Counted from the stretch's first letter, positions 1 to 7,208 are shown. The stretch is 53,629 bases of DNA from Eubacterium sp. (GCA_017430325.1 JAFRNE010000023.1:1-53629); one strand, 5' to 3'. Program-made: numbers and translations. Notes: generated by a model not told the origin, from the letters alone.

Positions 1-1
1 C

Positions 2-274
2 AATGCTTATGCCGGCAATGATGCTCCGCCGTATCAGTCCGGACAGTTCGAGAGCCGGAATCGTCACATCTCCAAACGTGGCAACCCAGCTCTCAGAAAA
101 GCTTGTTTTGAGGTTATGCAGGCTCTCAAACTGACAAAACCCCAGGACGATCCTGTTTACCTTTTTCTGCTCAAAAAGGAACAGGAAGGGAAACCCTACA
201 ACGTAGCCAAGATGGCTGCCGTTAATAAGTTTCTGCGGATCTACTACGCTCGTGCGATGGAGTTATACAAGTAG
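2..274 (+). CDS. IS110-family transposase, C-terminal part (5' end outside window)
   Basis: An open frame runs in from the left edge and stops with TAG at 272-274, giving 90 residues. The peptide begins NAYAGNDAPPYQSG and continues through SKRGNPALRKACF to end AVNKFLRIYYARAMELYK. The combination of a Gly-rich turn, the SKRGN..LR segment and a basic C-terminal helix is typical of the C-terminal Transposase_20 domain of IS110/IS116/IS902 DEDD transposases, which cut and rejoin DNA during insertion. The DEDD N-terminal half is not in the window, so activity cannot be judged. The element's 3' flank runs into the broken gene at 371-727. Confidence 0.8.
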   Translation, partial: NAYAGNDAPPYQSGQFESRNRHISKRGNPALRKACFEVMQALKLTKPQDDPVYLFLLKKEQEGKPYNVAKMAAVNKFLRIYYARAMELYK

Positions 275-370
275 ATCCGTCCGCTTTCATTATAGCCATT
301 TTTAAATGGCCTGCAACAGCAGGTCTTATTAAGGTTACTCTCTTTTCTGTTCTCAAGGTGCTTGAAATCT
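275..370 (+). mobile_element. 3' non-coding end of the IS110-like element and junction
   Basis: This is non-coding sequence between the transposase stop and the broken PLD/helicase gene. Homology of that gene to its paralogue at 3767-4626 ends abruptly after the codons for EFKN, so the junction lies near 400-410. The exact IS end cannot be placed without another copy. IS110 elements often lack long terminal inverted repeats, in line with none being visible. Confidence 0.4.
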
Positions 371-727
371 TCAAAAATCTGCTTGACAAACATTAGCAAG
401 ATTCTTAAACTCTGCCAACTTATCGAGAGCTTTAGGATCGGTGAACATGTTGTAGTCTGTTGTAAGAACTTTTCCCAGAACACCTCTCTCTTCAAGTTCC
501 TTAAATGTAAGAAGCAATGGCTCTATTCCACCGAGAGTTATAAAGGCAACACTAAAAGTAAAGGAGTCACATCTCTTTAGTTCTTCCTCTATCGATGTGA
601 GTACCTTTACTCCCTTTTTATGATCATTTGATATAAAATCCGGTTTATATGCAGCACTTGATTTATTGGTTGAATCAATAAATGCAGTGGTTGCACCGGA
701 TATAATTTTATCTTTTTTATCATTCAT
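371..727 (-). pseudogene. N-terminal fragment of PLD-like/DEAD-box helicase-nuclease (copy 1)
   Basis: 118 residues remain: MNDKKDKIISGATTAFID... to ...DYNMFTDPKALDKLAEFKN, followed by an unrelated tail LANVCQADF. The fragment aligns over its whole length with the decayed gene at 3767-4626, at roughly 80% nucleotide identity by eye. The family is a phospholipase-D-like nuclease domain followed by a superfamily 2 helicase, common in defence or restriction islands. The break coincides with the IS110-like element, so insertion or deletion by that element probably removed the rest. The catalytic HxK region and the helicase are absent, so this remnant should be inactive. Confidence 0.7.
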
Positions 728-779
728 TAATGATTACCTCACTCATCATCATATGAATACAATATATCATATACACTCT

Positions 780-830
780 TTCTATAAAAGAAAGAACAGC
801 CGAATTTGATTATCAACTGTTCTTTCTTAT
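780..830 (-). terminator. Terminator of cassette 1
   Basis: A perfect 12-bp stem (AAGAAAGAACAG at 788-799, CTGTTCTTTCTT at 817-828) follows the stop of the putative immunity gene. On the minus strand a T-rich stretch follows the stem. It closes the cassette 1 operon. Confidence 0.7.
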
Positions 831-835
831 TAGTA

Positions 836-1393
836 TTATTTTATAACAACACTCTCACGATTACACATTGGAGTCAAATTATTTGGCCATCCATCTAAAA
901 AGCTTTTCTCATCATTTACTTTTTTAGCAAGATCGTATCCTCTTTGTATTAGTATTTCTTCCGAAAAAGGGACAATATCTTTTTCAAATAAAATCTCTCG
1001 ACCATCTACTTTAAATACTATAGCTCTTGTTAACCAAACATTATATTGTAATACTCCATCTTTATATATTTGCTGATTTTCATTTATTAAAGTAATATCC
1101 TCAATCTTTCCATTTATTGGAGTATCTATTTGTGTTGTCTCATTAAAGACAGACTTTATATTGCCGTCATTTACTTCCTTTAATTTCATAACAGCAATAT
1201 CATCATCATTACCAAAATAATCAACACTTTCCTGAATATTTGAAATGGAGAAGACCTTATCTCCAATATATAAGCCTACAATTCCAGTTACGCTATTGGT
1301 ATAAACAAATTCATCACATTTATATTTGATGAATTCTAACCCTATAAAACTATGTAACATATTGTTATCAAATCTCATATCTATCGCTTTCAT
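836..1393 (-). CDS. Putative immunity protein of cassette 1 (unknown family)
   Basis: 185 residues with no signal peptide or membrane segment; acidic, with many Asp/Glu/Asn. I do not recognise a named family. The role as an immunity partner is inferred from position: its ATG overlaps the stop of the toxin-like gene (ATGA, 1390-1393), so the two are translationally coupled, and it is the last gene before a terminator. Cassette 2 has a similar-sized (181 aa) gene in the same place. An alternative is a general regulatory or binding protein; nothing in the sequence shows catalysis. Confidence 0.6.
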   Translation of the reverse strand: MKAIDMRFDNNMLHSFIGLEFIKYKCDEFVYTNSVTGIVGLYIGDKVFSISNIQESVDYFGNDDDIAVMKLKEVNDGNIKSVFNETTQIDTPINGKIEDITLINENQQIYKDGVLQYNVWLTRAIVFKVDGREILFEKDIVPFSEEILIQRGYDLAKKVNDEKSFLDGWPNNLTPMCNRESVVIK

Positions 1394-1776
1394 GAATTAT
1401 CTCCTTTCACGAAATGTATTTTTTGATACTTTATTTCTCCATGTTCACCACTCTTACGAATGTTTATCTCAACTGCAGGCGAACCATCTGAAGAAGAAAC
1501 TTCCCTATATGAAACTATTATGCCATCCTTCATCTTAGTAACAAAACCTTTTCCATTACTCATTTCAGATTCTTTTCCTCCATAAGCCATTTTATCGTAG
1601 AACGTTTTGGCTGTTTCAGAGGGATTATCACTCACAATATTTCTAACAAAATCTCTGCCTTGACCAGGAACTCCAAAATAACCATCTTTAAAACCATAAT
1701 CACTCTTAACAGAATCTGTTATGTTTTCTGCAATAGTATGATGGTGACCTGTATCTCCTTTATATCCATGTCCCAT
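1390..1776 (-). CDS. Toxin-like C-terminal domain protein of cassette 1
   Basis: 128 residues starting MGHGYKGDTGHHHTIAENI. The N-terminus is a Gly/His-rich linker like those preceding polymorphic-toxin tip domains. The C-terminal half has a beta-rich pattern (VSYREVSSSDGSPAVEINI ... KYQKIHFV) that recalls small RNase-type toxin domains of the barnase/EndoU/colicin/RelE type. This is pattern similarity only; I cannot name a Pfam family. There is no signal, LXG or WXG delivery domain, so this is a free-standing toxin domain. Its ATG overlaps the DUF4417 stop (TAATG) with AAGGAGG in the end of that gene, so it is made by coupled translation. Confidence 0.6.
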   Translation of the reverse strand: MGHGYKGDTGHHHTIAENITDSVKSDYGFKDGYFGVPGQGRDFVRNIVSDNPSETAKTFYDKMAYGGKESEMSNGKGFVTKMKDGIIVSYREVSSSDGSPAVEINIRKSGEHGEIKYQKIHFVKGDNS

Positions 1777-2432
1777 TATTCATCGTCCTCCTTCTTATGC
1801 GTTCTTTCAAACATGCTTGGATAACGATGAAATGTCGTATATTGACTGAATCGTCCAAAAATCTTATCCGGCATATAACCATGAACAAGAATATCCGACG
1901 GTTCTAATACCCTAATCATCTCTTCAAGTCCTACTTCAATCAGCCTTTTATCTTCTCTGCCCCGTAAGCATCCATGTGTACTTATGCAAACAATCTTATT
2001 CTTTGGCACACCCAAAAAGCAATAGTCGAAGCTTCGTTCATCGCTCCATCTTACATTTGCTATCACGGGTATTCCTTGTTTCTGTAAATAGAAACCTACA
2101 GCTCGATTAAAATATGTATTAACTTGCTGAATACACGGTGCTTGATTGACTAAAAGAGTGCAATCTGGAGTAATTACGCCATCAAATTCTTTTAATAGAT
2201 CAACGTATTTTGTTGTTGATGTAAGTACATTCGAAAAGTACTTGTCATGCATATAAAAGTGAACATACTGTCGTTTATTCTTCTCTTTCTTAATCTTCTC
2301 AAAAGGAATAATATCCTTTGGAATCTGAGTATTATCAATATCTAAAAGAGCCGGAATACCAGGTTCACCAACCAATTCAGCTCCTTCCGTAAGGTACGGA
2401 TAAGAACCATCATCTAAAATTGTTTTTTTCAC
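1776..2432 (-). CDS. DUF4417 protein of cassette 1
   Basis: 218 residues from a GTG start at 2432, chosen because AAGGAG lies seven bases upstream; an in-frame TTG at 2456 lacks a site. Motifs shared with the cassette 3 homologue are GVITPDC, NRAVGFYLQKQGI, RWSDERS, STHGC and GYMPDKIF, the pattern I associate with DUF4417, a family of unknown function seen in Firmicutes and phages. The regular alternation of hydrophobic strands with conserved Asp, Arg, Asp/Glu and His residues suggests an alpha/beta enzyme or nucleic-acid-binding fold; this is inference. It heads a three-gene overlapping operon with a toxin-like and an immunity-like gene, and its start is overlapped by a leader ORF. Confidence 0.75.
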   Translation of the reverse strand: MKKTILDDGSYPYLTEGAELVGEPGIPALLDIDNTQIPKDIIPFEKIKKEKNKRQYVHFYMHDKYFSNVLTSTTKYVDLLKEFDGVITPDCTLLVNQAPCIQQVNTYFNRAVGFYLQKQGIPVIANVRWSDERSFDYCFLGVPKNKIVCISTHGCLRGREDKRLIEVGLEEMIRVLEPSDILVHGYMPDKIFGRFSQYTTFHRYPSMFERTHKKEDDE

Positions 2433-2488
2433 AAAAAAACTCCTTTCCAAAGCCAATTATGCTTTGAGTACAAAATTAATAGATACAT
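2429..2488 (-). CDS. Leader peptide ORF upstream of cassette 1
   Basis: 19 codons, MYLLILYSKHNWLWKGVFL, ending in a TGA that overlaps the DUF4417 GTG start (GTGA). The Shine-Dalgarno of DUF4417 is read within this ORF. Leader ORFs of the same size, position and hydrophobic start (M-x-L/I-L/I-L/I) precede cassettes 2 and 3. Its own ribosome site is weak (GAGAG). It may act as a translational switch or coupler. Too short to prove by itself; the threefold recurrence is the support. Confidence 0.4.
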   Translation of the reverse strand: MYLLILYSKHNWLWKGVFL

Positions 2489-2493
2489 TTTTC

Positions 2494-2522
2494 TTGTACT
2501 CTCGGAAAGGATGTGCTAAACT
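2494..2522 (+). promoter_or_regulatory. Promoter of small RNA A, with embedded inverted-repeat arm
   Basis: TTGTAC at 2494-2499 and TAAACT at 2517-2522 are separated by exactly 17 bp. The spacer and -35 edge hold CTCTC then AAAGGATGTGC (2499-2516), whose reverse complement GCACATCCTTT-GAGAG occurs at 2551-2566 inside the predicted transcript. Confidence 0.5.
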
Positions 2523-2528
2523 TATAAA

Positions 2529-2610
2529 ACAACGAAATGGATTTGCTTAGGCACATCCTTTGAGAGAACGTGTATGTGATTGCTGGTAACAATTACTTAC
2601 ACGTTTTTTC
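2529..2610 (+). ncRNA. Predicted small RNA A, divergent from cassette 1
   Basis: Predicted start about seven bases after the -10 box. The RNA would be about 80 nt: a first stem-loop (GGAT..TGC / GCA..ATCC with a small loop), then GAGAGAACGTGTA, then a long hairpin (2567-2605) ending in a T-run at 2604-2609. The block GAGAGAACGTGTA recurs in small RNA C. There is no open reading frame in it. It lies between the winged-helix gene and the leader ORF of cassette 1. Confidence 0.5.
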
Positions 2611-2677
2611 TTTATAAACAAATACAATCAATAAGACCACCTCCTCATTATCTAACAAAGTAACAAAGAAAATTATA

Positions 2678-3421
2678 TTATATTTCTTCTTTTAATTTAA
2701 ATTTTCTTTTTAGCATGATATCTAACAAATCTTTTATAGCATATAAATCATCATTCGTCGCATCTTCAGGAATAATAATCTTTGCCTCTTTTCCAGATTC
2801 ACAAACATATGGTTGCTCTACAAATTTTACTGAATCAGTTATGATATTTGTTACCTTTTCCTCAATATCCTCAGATGTATTATCTTCTTCAATGCTCATA
2901 ATACTGCAAACTTTATTATCTAAAGAATTACGATTAGCCAAAGAAATTTTCCCATCTATTTCATCAATAATTCCAGTCTGCTTAAATATCTCAATTATTG
3001 TGCCTGCTCCAGATCTAGAATTATTACTTGTTGCAATACCCGAGGAGTAAACAATATGGTTAACAAAATCCAATCTTGATACTTCTCCTTTTACAGTAAC
3101 CATATTAATCATCCGATTTAAAAAATCATTATTCGAAATAATATTAAGCCAAATTCTGATTATCTCATCATCTATTTTATTCACATACGCTCTTCCCAAT
3201 TGTATTCCTAGATCAGTAGCACATTTCTTGTTACCATCCGATATCAAACCAACTTCCATTAAAAAACCATTATTTCTGCTTATGATAGTTCTAGATATTC
3301 CACTACTTTGAGAAACTTCATCTAATTGAAGTTGAACACCTTTTTTTGAAGTGCCATACGCTTGTATAATTTTTATTAATTCTTTATATGATGATCCAGG
3401 TAGTTTAAATGTATCTGACAT
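2678..3421 (-). CDS. Winged-helix protein of unknown function
   Basis: 247 residues from an ATG at 3421 with GGAAGGTG upstream. The first 90 residues form a helix-turn-helix pattern (LQLDEVSQSSGISRTIISRNNGFLMEVGLI then a basic turn), as in MarR-like or DUF5343-like winged helices. A second possible winged-helix unit is at about 105-165 (LDFVNHIV ... IIEIFKQTGIID). The C-terminus is an acidic then basic tail ending LKRKFKLKEEI. No catalytic motif is visible. It sits between small RNA A and an array of TTGAC repeats that probably forms its control region. It may regulate cassette 1; this is inference from position. Confidence 0.6.
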   Translation of the reverse strand: MSDTFKLPGSSYKELIKIIQAYGTSKKGVQLQLDEVSQSSGISRTIISRNNGFLMEVGLISDGNKKCATDLGIQLGRAYVNKIDDEIIRIWLNIISNNDFLNRMINMVTVKGEVSRLDFVNHIVYSSGIATSNNSRSGAGTIIEIFKQTGIIDEIDGKISLANRNSLDNKVCSIMSIEEDNTSEDIEEKVTNIITDSVKFVEQPYVCESGKEAKIIIPEDATNDDLYAIKDLLDIMLKRKFKLKEEI

Positions 3422-3477
3422 AGCTATCACCTTCCTTTTTTACTTACACCCAAATATTACCACACGCAAACGCAATC

Positions 3478-3537
3478 GTCAACATTTATTTCGTCAATTT
3501 CGTCAATATCTTTAGTCAATCCAGTCAACCAAGTCAA
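3478..3537 (-). promoter_or_regulatory. Array of six TTGAC direct repeats upstream of the winged-helix gene
   Basis: On the minus strand TTGAC occurs six times (plus-strand GTCAA at 3478, 3493, 3502, 3515, 3524, 3533). Three of the five steps are exactly 9 bp, the others 13 and 15 bp. Such spaced direct repeats are typical of multi-site operators or iterons. One copy could also serve as a -35 box. Confidence 0.55.
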
Positions 3538-3540
3538 TGA

Positions 3541-3766
3541 GCAACAATTAAAACCAGGCCTACCGTCATAGATCTGGTTGCATTCCTCCTGTGTTATTTT
3601 ACATTTTCACCGGCCGTTCAGAAAATGTAATTTGGTTGAAGAAAAACGCATTAATCTCTGTTTTATATCAGCCAAAACAGCCGTAAAACAAAAAATGCAA
3701 TAATGCGGAAGGCTGGGAGACCGCATATTTACTAGCTTTTCCTGACTTCTTCTACATTATTACATG
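3541..3766. other. Intergenic stretch with a 10-bp perfect inverted repeat; no gene seen
   Basis: Holds TTACATTTTC (3599-3608) and GAAAATGTAA (3621-3630) around a GC-rich 12-nt loop, and GAGGAATGCAACC just beside it, which opens only a three-codon frame. It looks like the remnant of a mobile element end or a decayed regulatory region. No intact ORF or family is recognisable. Confidence 0.35.
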
Positions 3767-4626
3767 CTACCCCATTGCACTTATGAGAAGTGCTTTGTCC
3801 TCTCCATCTTCGGCTATCGCACCCAGATTATTAATGAAATCAACCTGCATTGAATTTGGTGAGAGTTTATATTGATCCAGTGATACAACAGGACTCGCCT
3901 GAGCTGCAAGCTTTCTCTGTTTCTTTATTACCTGATATTTAGTTCTATATTCCTCGATGAAATCCTCATACTTACTTGTATGATTCTTATCATCCCACAG
4001 CGCATCAAAAGATGACTGTATATTCTTATACATTTCACCTTCGGCAGTTGATACCATTTTGGTATTCCACTCTTTATTAACGGAGAGCGCTTTTCCGGTC
4101 ATATTGGAGCTTCCGATGATGAATGTATATGTCTCGTCACGCCTAAAGATATAGCCCTTTGTGTGGAATCCGATTCTTTCTGTATCAGGTGTCGGAGTAG
4201 TCCCATCTTCTAAAACTGCACTCTCACCACCTGTATATTCTCCATAGGATATTCCTGATAGCACTGCATCCTCATGGTACATTCGAAGCTCAATATTCTT
4301 AAACTCAGCAAACTTATCGAGAGCCTTTGGATCAGTAAACATATTGTAATCAGTTGTAAGAACCTTTCCCGGAACACCTCATTCTTCTAACTCTTTAAAT
4401 GTAAGAAGCAGCGGTTCTATTCCACCGAGCGTAATAAAAGCAACACTAAATGTAAAGGAGTCACATTTCTTAAGCTCTTCCTCAATAGATGTGAGTACCT
4501 TTTCTCCCTTTGTATGATCATTTGATATGAAGTCTGCTTATATGCCAAGTTAGACTTGTTTGTTGAATCTATAAATGCAGTTGTTGCTCCGGATTTAATC
4601 TGTTCGATATGATTATTCATATGCAC
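3767..4626 (-). pseudogene. Decayed PLD-like nuclease/DEAD-box helicase gene (copy 2)
   Basis: The 5' part starts MHMNNHIEQIKSGATTAFID at 4626. By comparison with copy 1 it has a one-base deletion near 4541-4545 and an in-frame TGA at 4379-4381 (copy 1 has Arg in EERGV there). The frame then reopens through DYNMFTDPKALDKFAEFKNIELRMYHED and a PLD signature (HTKGY ... IIGSSNMTGKAL), and reaches DKALLISAMG, where the helicase Walker A should follow; instead GGG-TAG ends it. So the gene carries a frameshift, a nonsense codon and loss of the whole helicase. It was probably a defence-type nuclease-helicase. Confidence 0.75.
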
Positions 4627-4818
4627 CCCTTAGTATTTAATATTCCCCTATAAAAGATCACACAATTCTTTTCTAAATATACCATATTTTCCTTATCTGT
4701 AAAAGCGTAAAGCAGAGTTTCAACTCCAATATTCACCATATAAAAACCATTGACTATACCACCCATATTTGCTACGCTAAAATATATAATTAAACTGTAT
4801 ATTAAGCGAGGTAGTAAT

Positions 4819-5028
4819 ATGTTATGGTTATTTTTAACTGCTTTAGCCATATGTATTATTTTACGTATGATTGCTAAAACAAATCACATCAAAGCCGAAA
4901 CTAATCGTATAAATGCCGAAACCGAATTCTACAGACGCAAACAATACGAACAGCTCAAACCAAAAATTGATTTATCAGCAGCTATCGACGACGCTGCAAA
5001 GCAATACGAAAGAAAGGGTCCTCAATAG
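4819..5028 (+). CDS. Small single-pass membrane protein
   Basis: 69 residues from ATG 4819 (GAGGTAG upstream). One N-terminal membrane segment (LWLFLTALAICIILRMI) is followed by a charged helix with a repeated motif (NHIKAETNRINAETEFYRRKQ). The stop codon lies inside the terminator stem. One of the few plus-strand genes. Function unknown; small anchored coiled-coil proteins of this type are common in accessory regions. A longer frame from 4750 has no ribosome site. Confidence 0.6.
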   Translation: MLWLFLTALAICIILRMIAKTNHIKAETNRINAETEFYRRKQYEQLKPKIDLSAAIDDAAKQYERKGPQ

Positions 5029-5043
5029 AGAACCCTTTCTTTC
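5011..5043. terminator. Bidirectional terminator between convergent genes
   Basis: GAAAGGGTCCTC and GAGAACCCTTTC form a near-perfect stem with an AATA loop. It lies at the convergent ends of the small membrane protein gene and the C_GCAxxG gene. Confidence 0.75.
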
Positions 5044-5050
5044 ATCTGTC

Positions 5051-5503
5051 TTATTTTCCCTTCTCCGTCTCCTGTATTATCTCCTCGAGTATATCGACTG
5101 CATTTGCGACCATCTTCGGGCAGAAGTCCGTGAACAGCTTATTTTCAACTGCATATTCGATGCCTTCCTTGGTTCTTATGTCGCAGCCGAGAAGCTCATT
5201 GCAGAGATATGAGCCGGAGACCTCGGCAAATCTGTTCATCATCTTGTCATTTACTGTATTTGCGGTTTCGCGGCTCTGAGGATCCGCCTTGTCGTACTGG
5301 CCATAGAGTGCGCCGAGCACCATCAGAGCACCTGTACAGGCGCCGCACACTTCGCCCTTCCTCATTCCGCTTCCCAGGCATGCGCCAAGCTTAAGAGCCA
5401 GTTCTTCCGTAAGCCCGCATTCGTCAGCAAATGCGGCCAGCACCGCCTGCGAGCAGTGGAATCTTCTATCAAAATATTGTAGTGCTTTTTCTTTGTGTGT
5501 CAT
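5051..5503 (-). CDS. C_GCAxxG_C_C family protein
   Basis: 150 residues from ATG 5503, chosen over an upstream in-frame codon because GAGGAAAATACT precedes it and the longer form would run into the SDR gene. The family signature is visible: FHCSQAVLAAF (Cys17), GSGMRKGEVCGACTGALMVLG (Cys53, Gly54, Ala55, Cys56). Members are predicted redox or metal-binding proteins of about 130-150 residues, often beside oxidoreductases. Here an SDR gene lies directly upstream on the same strand, so they may be co-transcribed. The exact reaction is unknown for the family. Confidence 0.85.
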   Translation of the reverse strand: MTHKEKALQYFDRRFHCSQAVLAAFADECGLTEELALKLGACLGSGMRKGEVCGACTGALMVLGALYGQYDKADPQSRETANTVNDKMMNRFAEVSGSYLCNELLGCDIRTKEGIEYAVENKLFTDFCPKMVANAVDILEEIIQETEKGK

Positions 5504-5552
5504 AGTATTTTCCTCACCACTCAACCGGTCCGGCAGATGAACGTATTTTGTC

Positions 5553-6323
5553 CTATTTCTCGCCAATATATTTTCCGATTCCGGCAGTCCAGATCTTCAT
5601 GATCAGACGCTGCGGCCAGAGCTTGCCGATCAGGCGGAGAGACTTTGCGTAGACGGTATAAACCGACATATCCTTGCCCTTCTTCACGTCCTTCATAGCT
5701 TTTCTGGCAACCTTGTCAGCTCTCACCATTCCCGGATAATTCACCTTATGGCCGTTCATCTCACGCGGCAGAAGGTCTGTGTCGATCCAGCCCGGGCAGA
5801 CCGCAATGCTTCTGATTCCGGTGCCCTCCAGCTCCACATTGAGGGATCTGGAATAGCTGCGCAGAAATACCTTGGAAGCCGCATAAATATTAATATACGG
5901 TGTCGGCTGAAATGCCGAAGCCGATGAGATGTTTATTATCTTGCTGTTCCTGCCCATGTACGGTATGCAGATCCTGTTGAGTATCGCAGGAGCCTTGCAG
6001 TTCAGGTCGATGGTCTTGGCGATATCCTCCGCCGGTGTCTGATAGCACTTGCCGAACTGACCGGTGCCCGCATTGTTTACGAGGTATTTGATGCGTGGAT
6101 TCTCCGCAGCAAGCAGTCCCTTGATCTTCTCTATCTGCTTCATATCCGCAAGATCACAGGATATCGGGCGGATCTTACTTCCAAATACGCTTTTCAGCGA
6201 CGCAAGCTTCTCTTCGTTTCTGGCAACTGCCCAGATCTCGTCCACTCCGACCTTCAACATTTCCTTCACAAATTCTTTTCCCAGTCCACCGGTCGCCCCG
6301 GTTACGATCGCTATTCTCTTCAT
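5553..6323 (-). CDS. Short-chain dehydrogenase/reductase (SDR)
   Basis: 256 residues, a normal classical-SDR length. Visible motifs are the nucleotide-binding VTGATGGLG (residues 7-15), NNAG (83-86), and the catalytic set Ser (ISSAS, 132-136), Tyr147 and Lys151 (YAASK). The C-terminal extension with KSLRLIGKLWPQRLIMKIW is basic-aromatic and may touch the membrane. Reduces or oxidises an NAD(P)-linked alcohol/ketone; the substrate cannot be told. It is followed by the C_GCAxxG gene 49 bp downstream. Confidence 0.9.
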   Translation of the reverse strand: MKRIAIVTGATGGLGKEFVKEMLKVGVDEIWAVARNEEKLASLKSVFGSKIRPISCDLADMKQIEKIKGLLAAENPRIKYLVNNAGTGQFGKCYQTPAEDIAKTIDLNCKAPAILNRICIPYMGRNSKIINISSASAFQPTPYINIYAASKVFLRSYSRSLNVELEGTGIRSIAVCPGWIDTDLLPREMNGHKVNYPGMVRADKVARKAMKDVKKGKDMSVYTVYAKSLRLIGKLWPQRLIMKIWTAGIGKYIGEK

Positions 6324-6348
6324 GCTAAACCCCTTTCGTGTATTTTAT

Positions 6349-7131
6349 TTATTTCATGACCAGATCAAAAAATACTTCATTCAATCTGCTGTAATCCCTT
6401 TTCCTGTCATCCGATGTATTGTCTGAAACAGCCTTCTGCTTCGGAAGCTCATTTTCTATGAATCCTATGACCTCCGGTATATGGTCATTGAGTTCCCCTT
6501 CGACCGTCACTGCTTTTTTCTCCAGCAGAAGATTGATTGCGCGTAACAGCTTATCATCCAGTTCCTCATCCGTTCCATCGAAGAGTACCAGCAGCTCCTC
6601 AAATCTCATCGGAGGAATACTGTGAAATCTTTCTATCCACCTGCAACAAAGAAGAGGCCTTAAGGCATAAAGATATTTCTTGTATTTGACCTTCTCTCCT
6701 GTAAGATATCCGTGGTAGGTACTGTTGGCAGTGCCATAGTAATGGTATAATGACGCCTTCTCTGAGAAGAAATACCTGGCTGCCTCGGAGATCATATCCC
6801 ACTCCTCAGCTTTCCTGTAGACTATCGGGGAATTCGCCCATTCCATCACATTCGGATTGCCCTTCGCAAATGCAAGAAGCGCCTTCTTCAGATCCCATCC
6901 GTTAATATCAAGAACCTCATCCAGCTGCCACTCGATAACATCCTTCCCCGGATCGATCCGTAGATATTCCTCCTTCTTCTGCTGATAAATAAAGCGTACA
7001 TCGTAGTCACTGTCGGGAGACGCAAAGCCCCAGGCTCTGCTGCCCGATTCTATGGCGTATAGTATCTTAACGTTGTATTTTCTTTCTATCTCGTCCAGGT
7101 TGTCCCGGATCTCTTTTTCTATATCTCTCAT
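6349..7131 (-). CDS. Nucleotidyltransferase, RlaP-like (260 aa)
   Basis: The DNA polymerase beta-type core is at the N-terminus: GSRAWGF (30-36) and the metal ligands SDYDVR (41-46). The rest (WELK-like helices with NPNVMEWANSP and KKYLYALRPLLCCRW) matches the predicted nucleotidyltransferase family that includes RlaP (PF10127). It probably transfers a nucleotide to an RNA or protein target. Its ribosome site (CTCGGAGAAACAAA) lies in a short duplicate of the 3' end of the neighbouring nucleotidyltransferase gene. Confidence 0.85.
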   Translation of the reverse strand: MRDIEKEIRDNLDEIERKYNVKILYAIESGSRAWGFASPDSDYDVRFIYQQKKEEYLRIDPGKDVIEWQLDEVLDINGWDLKKALLAFAKGNPNVMEWANSPIVYRKAEEWDMISEAARYFFSEKASLYHYYGTANSTYHGYLTGEKVKYKKYLYALRPLLCCRWIERFHSIPPMRFEELLVLFDGTDEELDDKLLRAINLLLEKKAVTVEGELNDHIPEVIGFIENELPKQKAVSDNTSDDRKRDYSRLNEVFFDLVMK

Positions 7132-7136
7132 TTTGT

Positions 7137-7208
7137 TTCTCCGAGTATTATTCTTTGGTTGATCTTTTCAGCTGATTTCTCCAAGCACTATTCTTCGGTT
7201 GATCTTCT
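7137..7208. repeat. Imperfect tandem duplication of a gene 3' end (period 40 bp)
   Basis: The segments starting at 7137 and 7177 match at about 27 of 32 positions. The second is the end of the 340-aa nucleotidyltransferase gene (codons for KINRRIVLGE). The first lies after its stop, would read KINQRIILGE, and supplies GGAG in front of the next gene's ATG at 7131. Confidence 0.75.

Noticed and set aside
836..1776. Cassette 1 as the broken tail of a secreted polymorphic toxin
   Set aside because: The toxin-like gene has its own coupled start after an intact DUF4417 gene, and no delivery-domain remnant lies upstream; the same layout recurs twice.
4617..4850. 77-aa minus-strand ORF
   Set aside because: Overlaps the start region of the plus-strand small membrane protein, which has a better site; no recognisable features.
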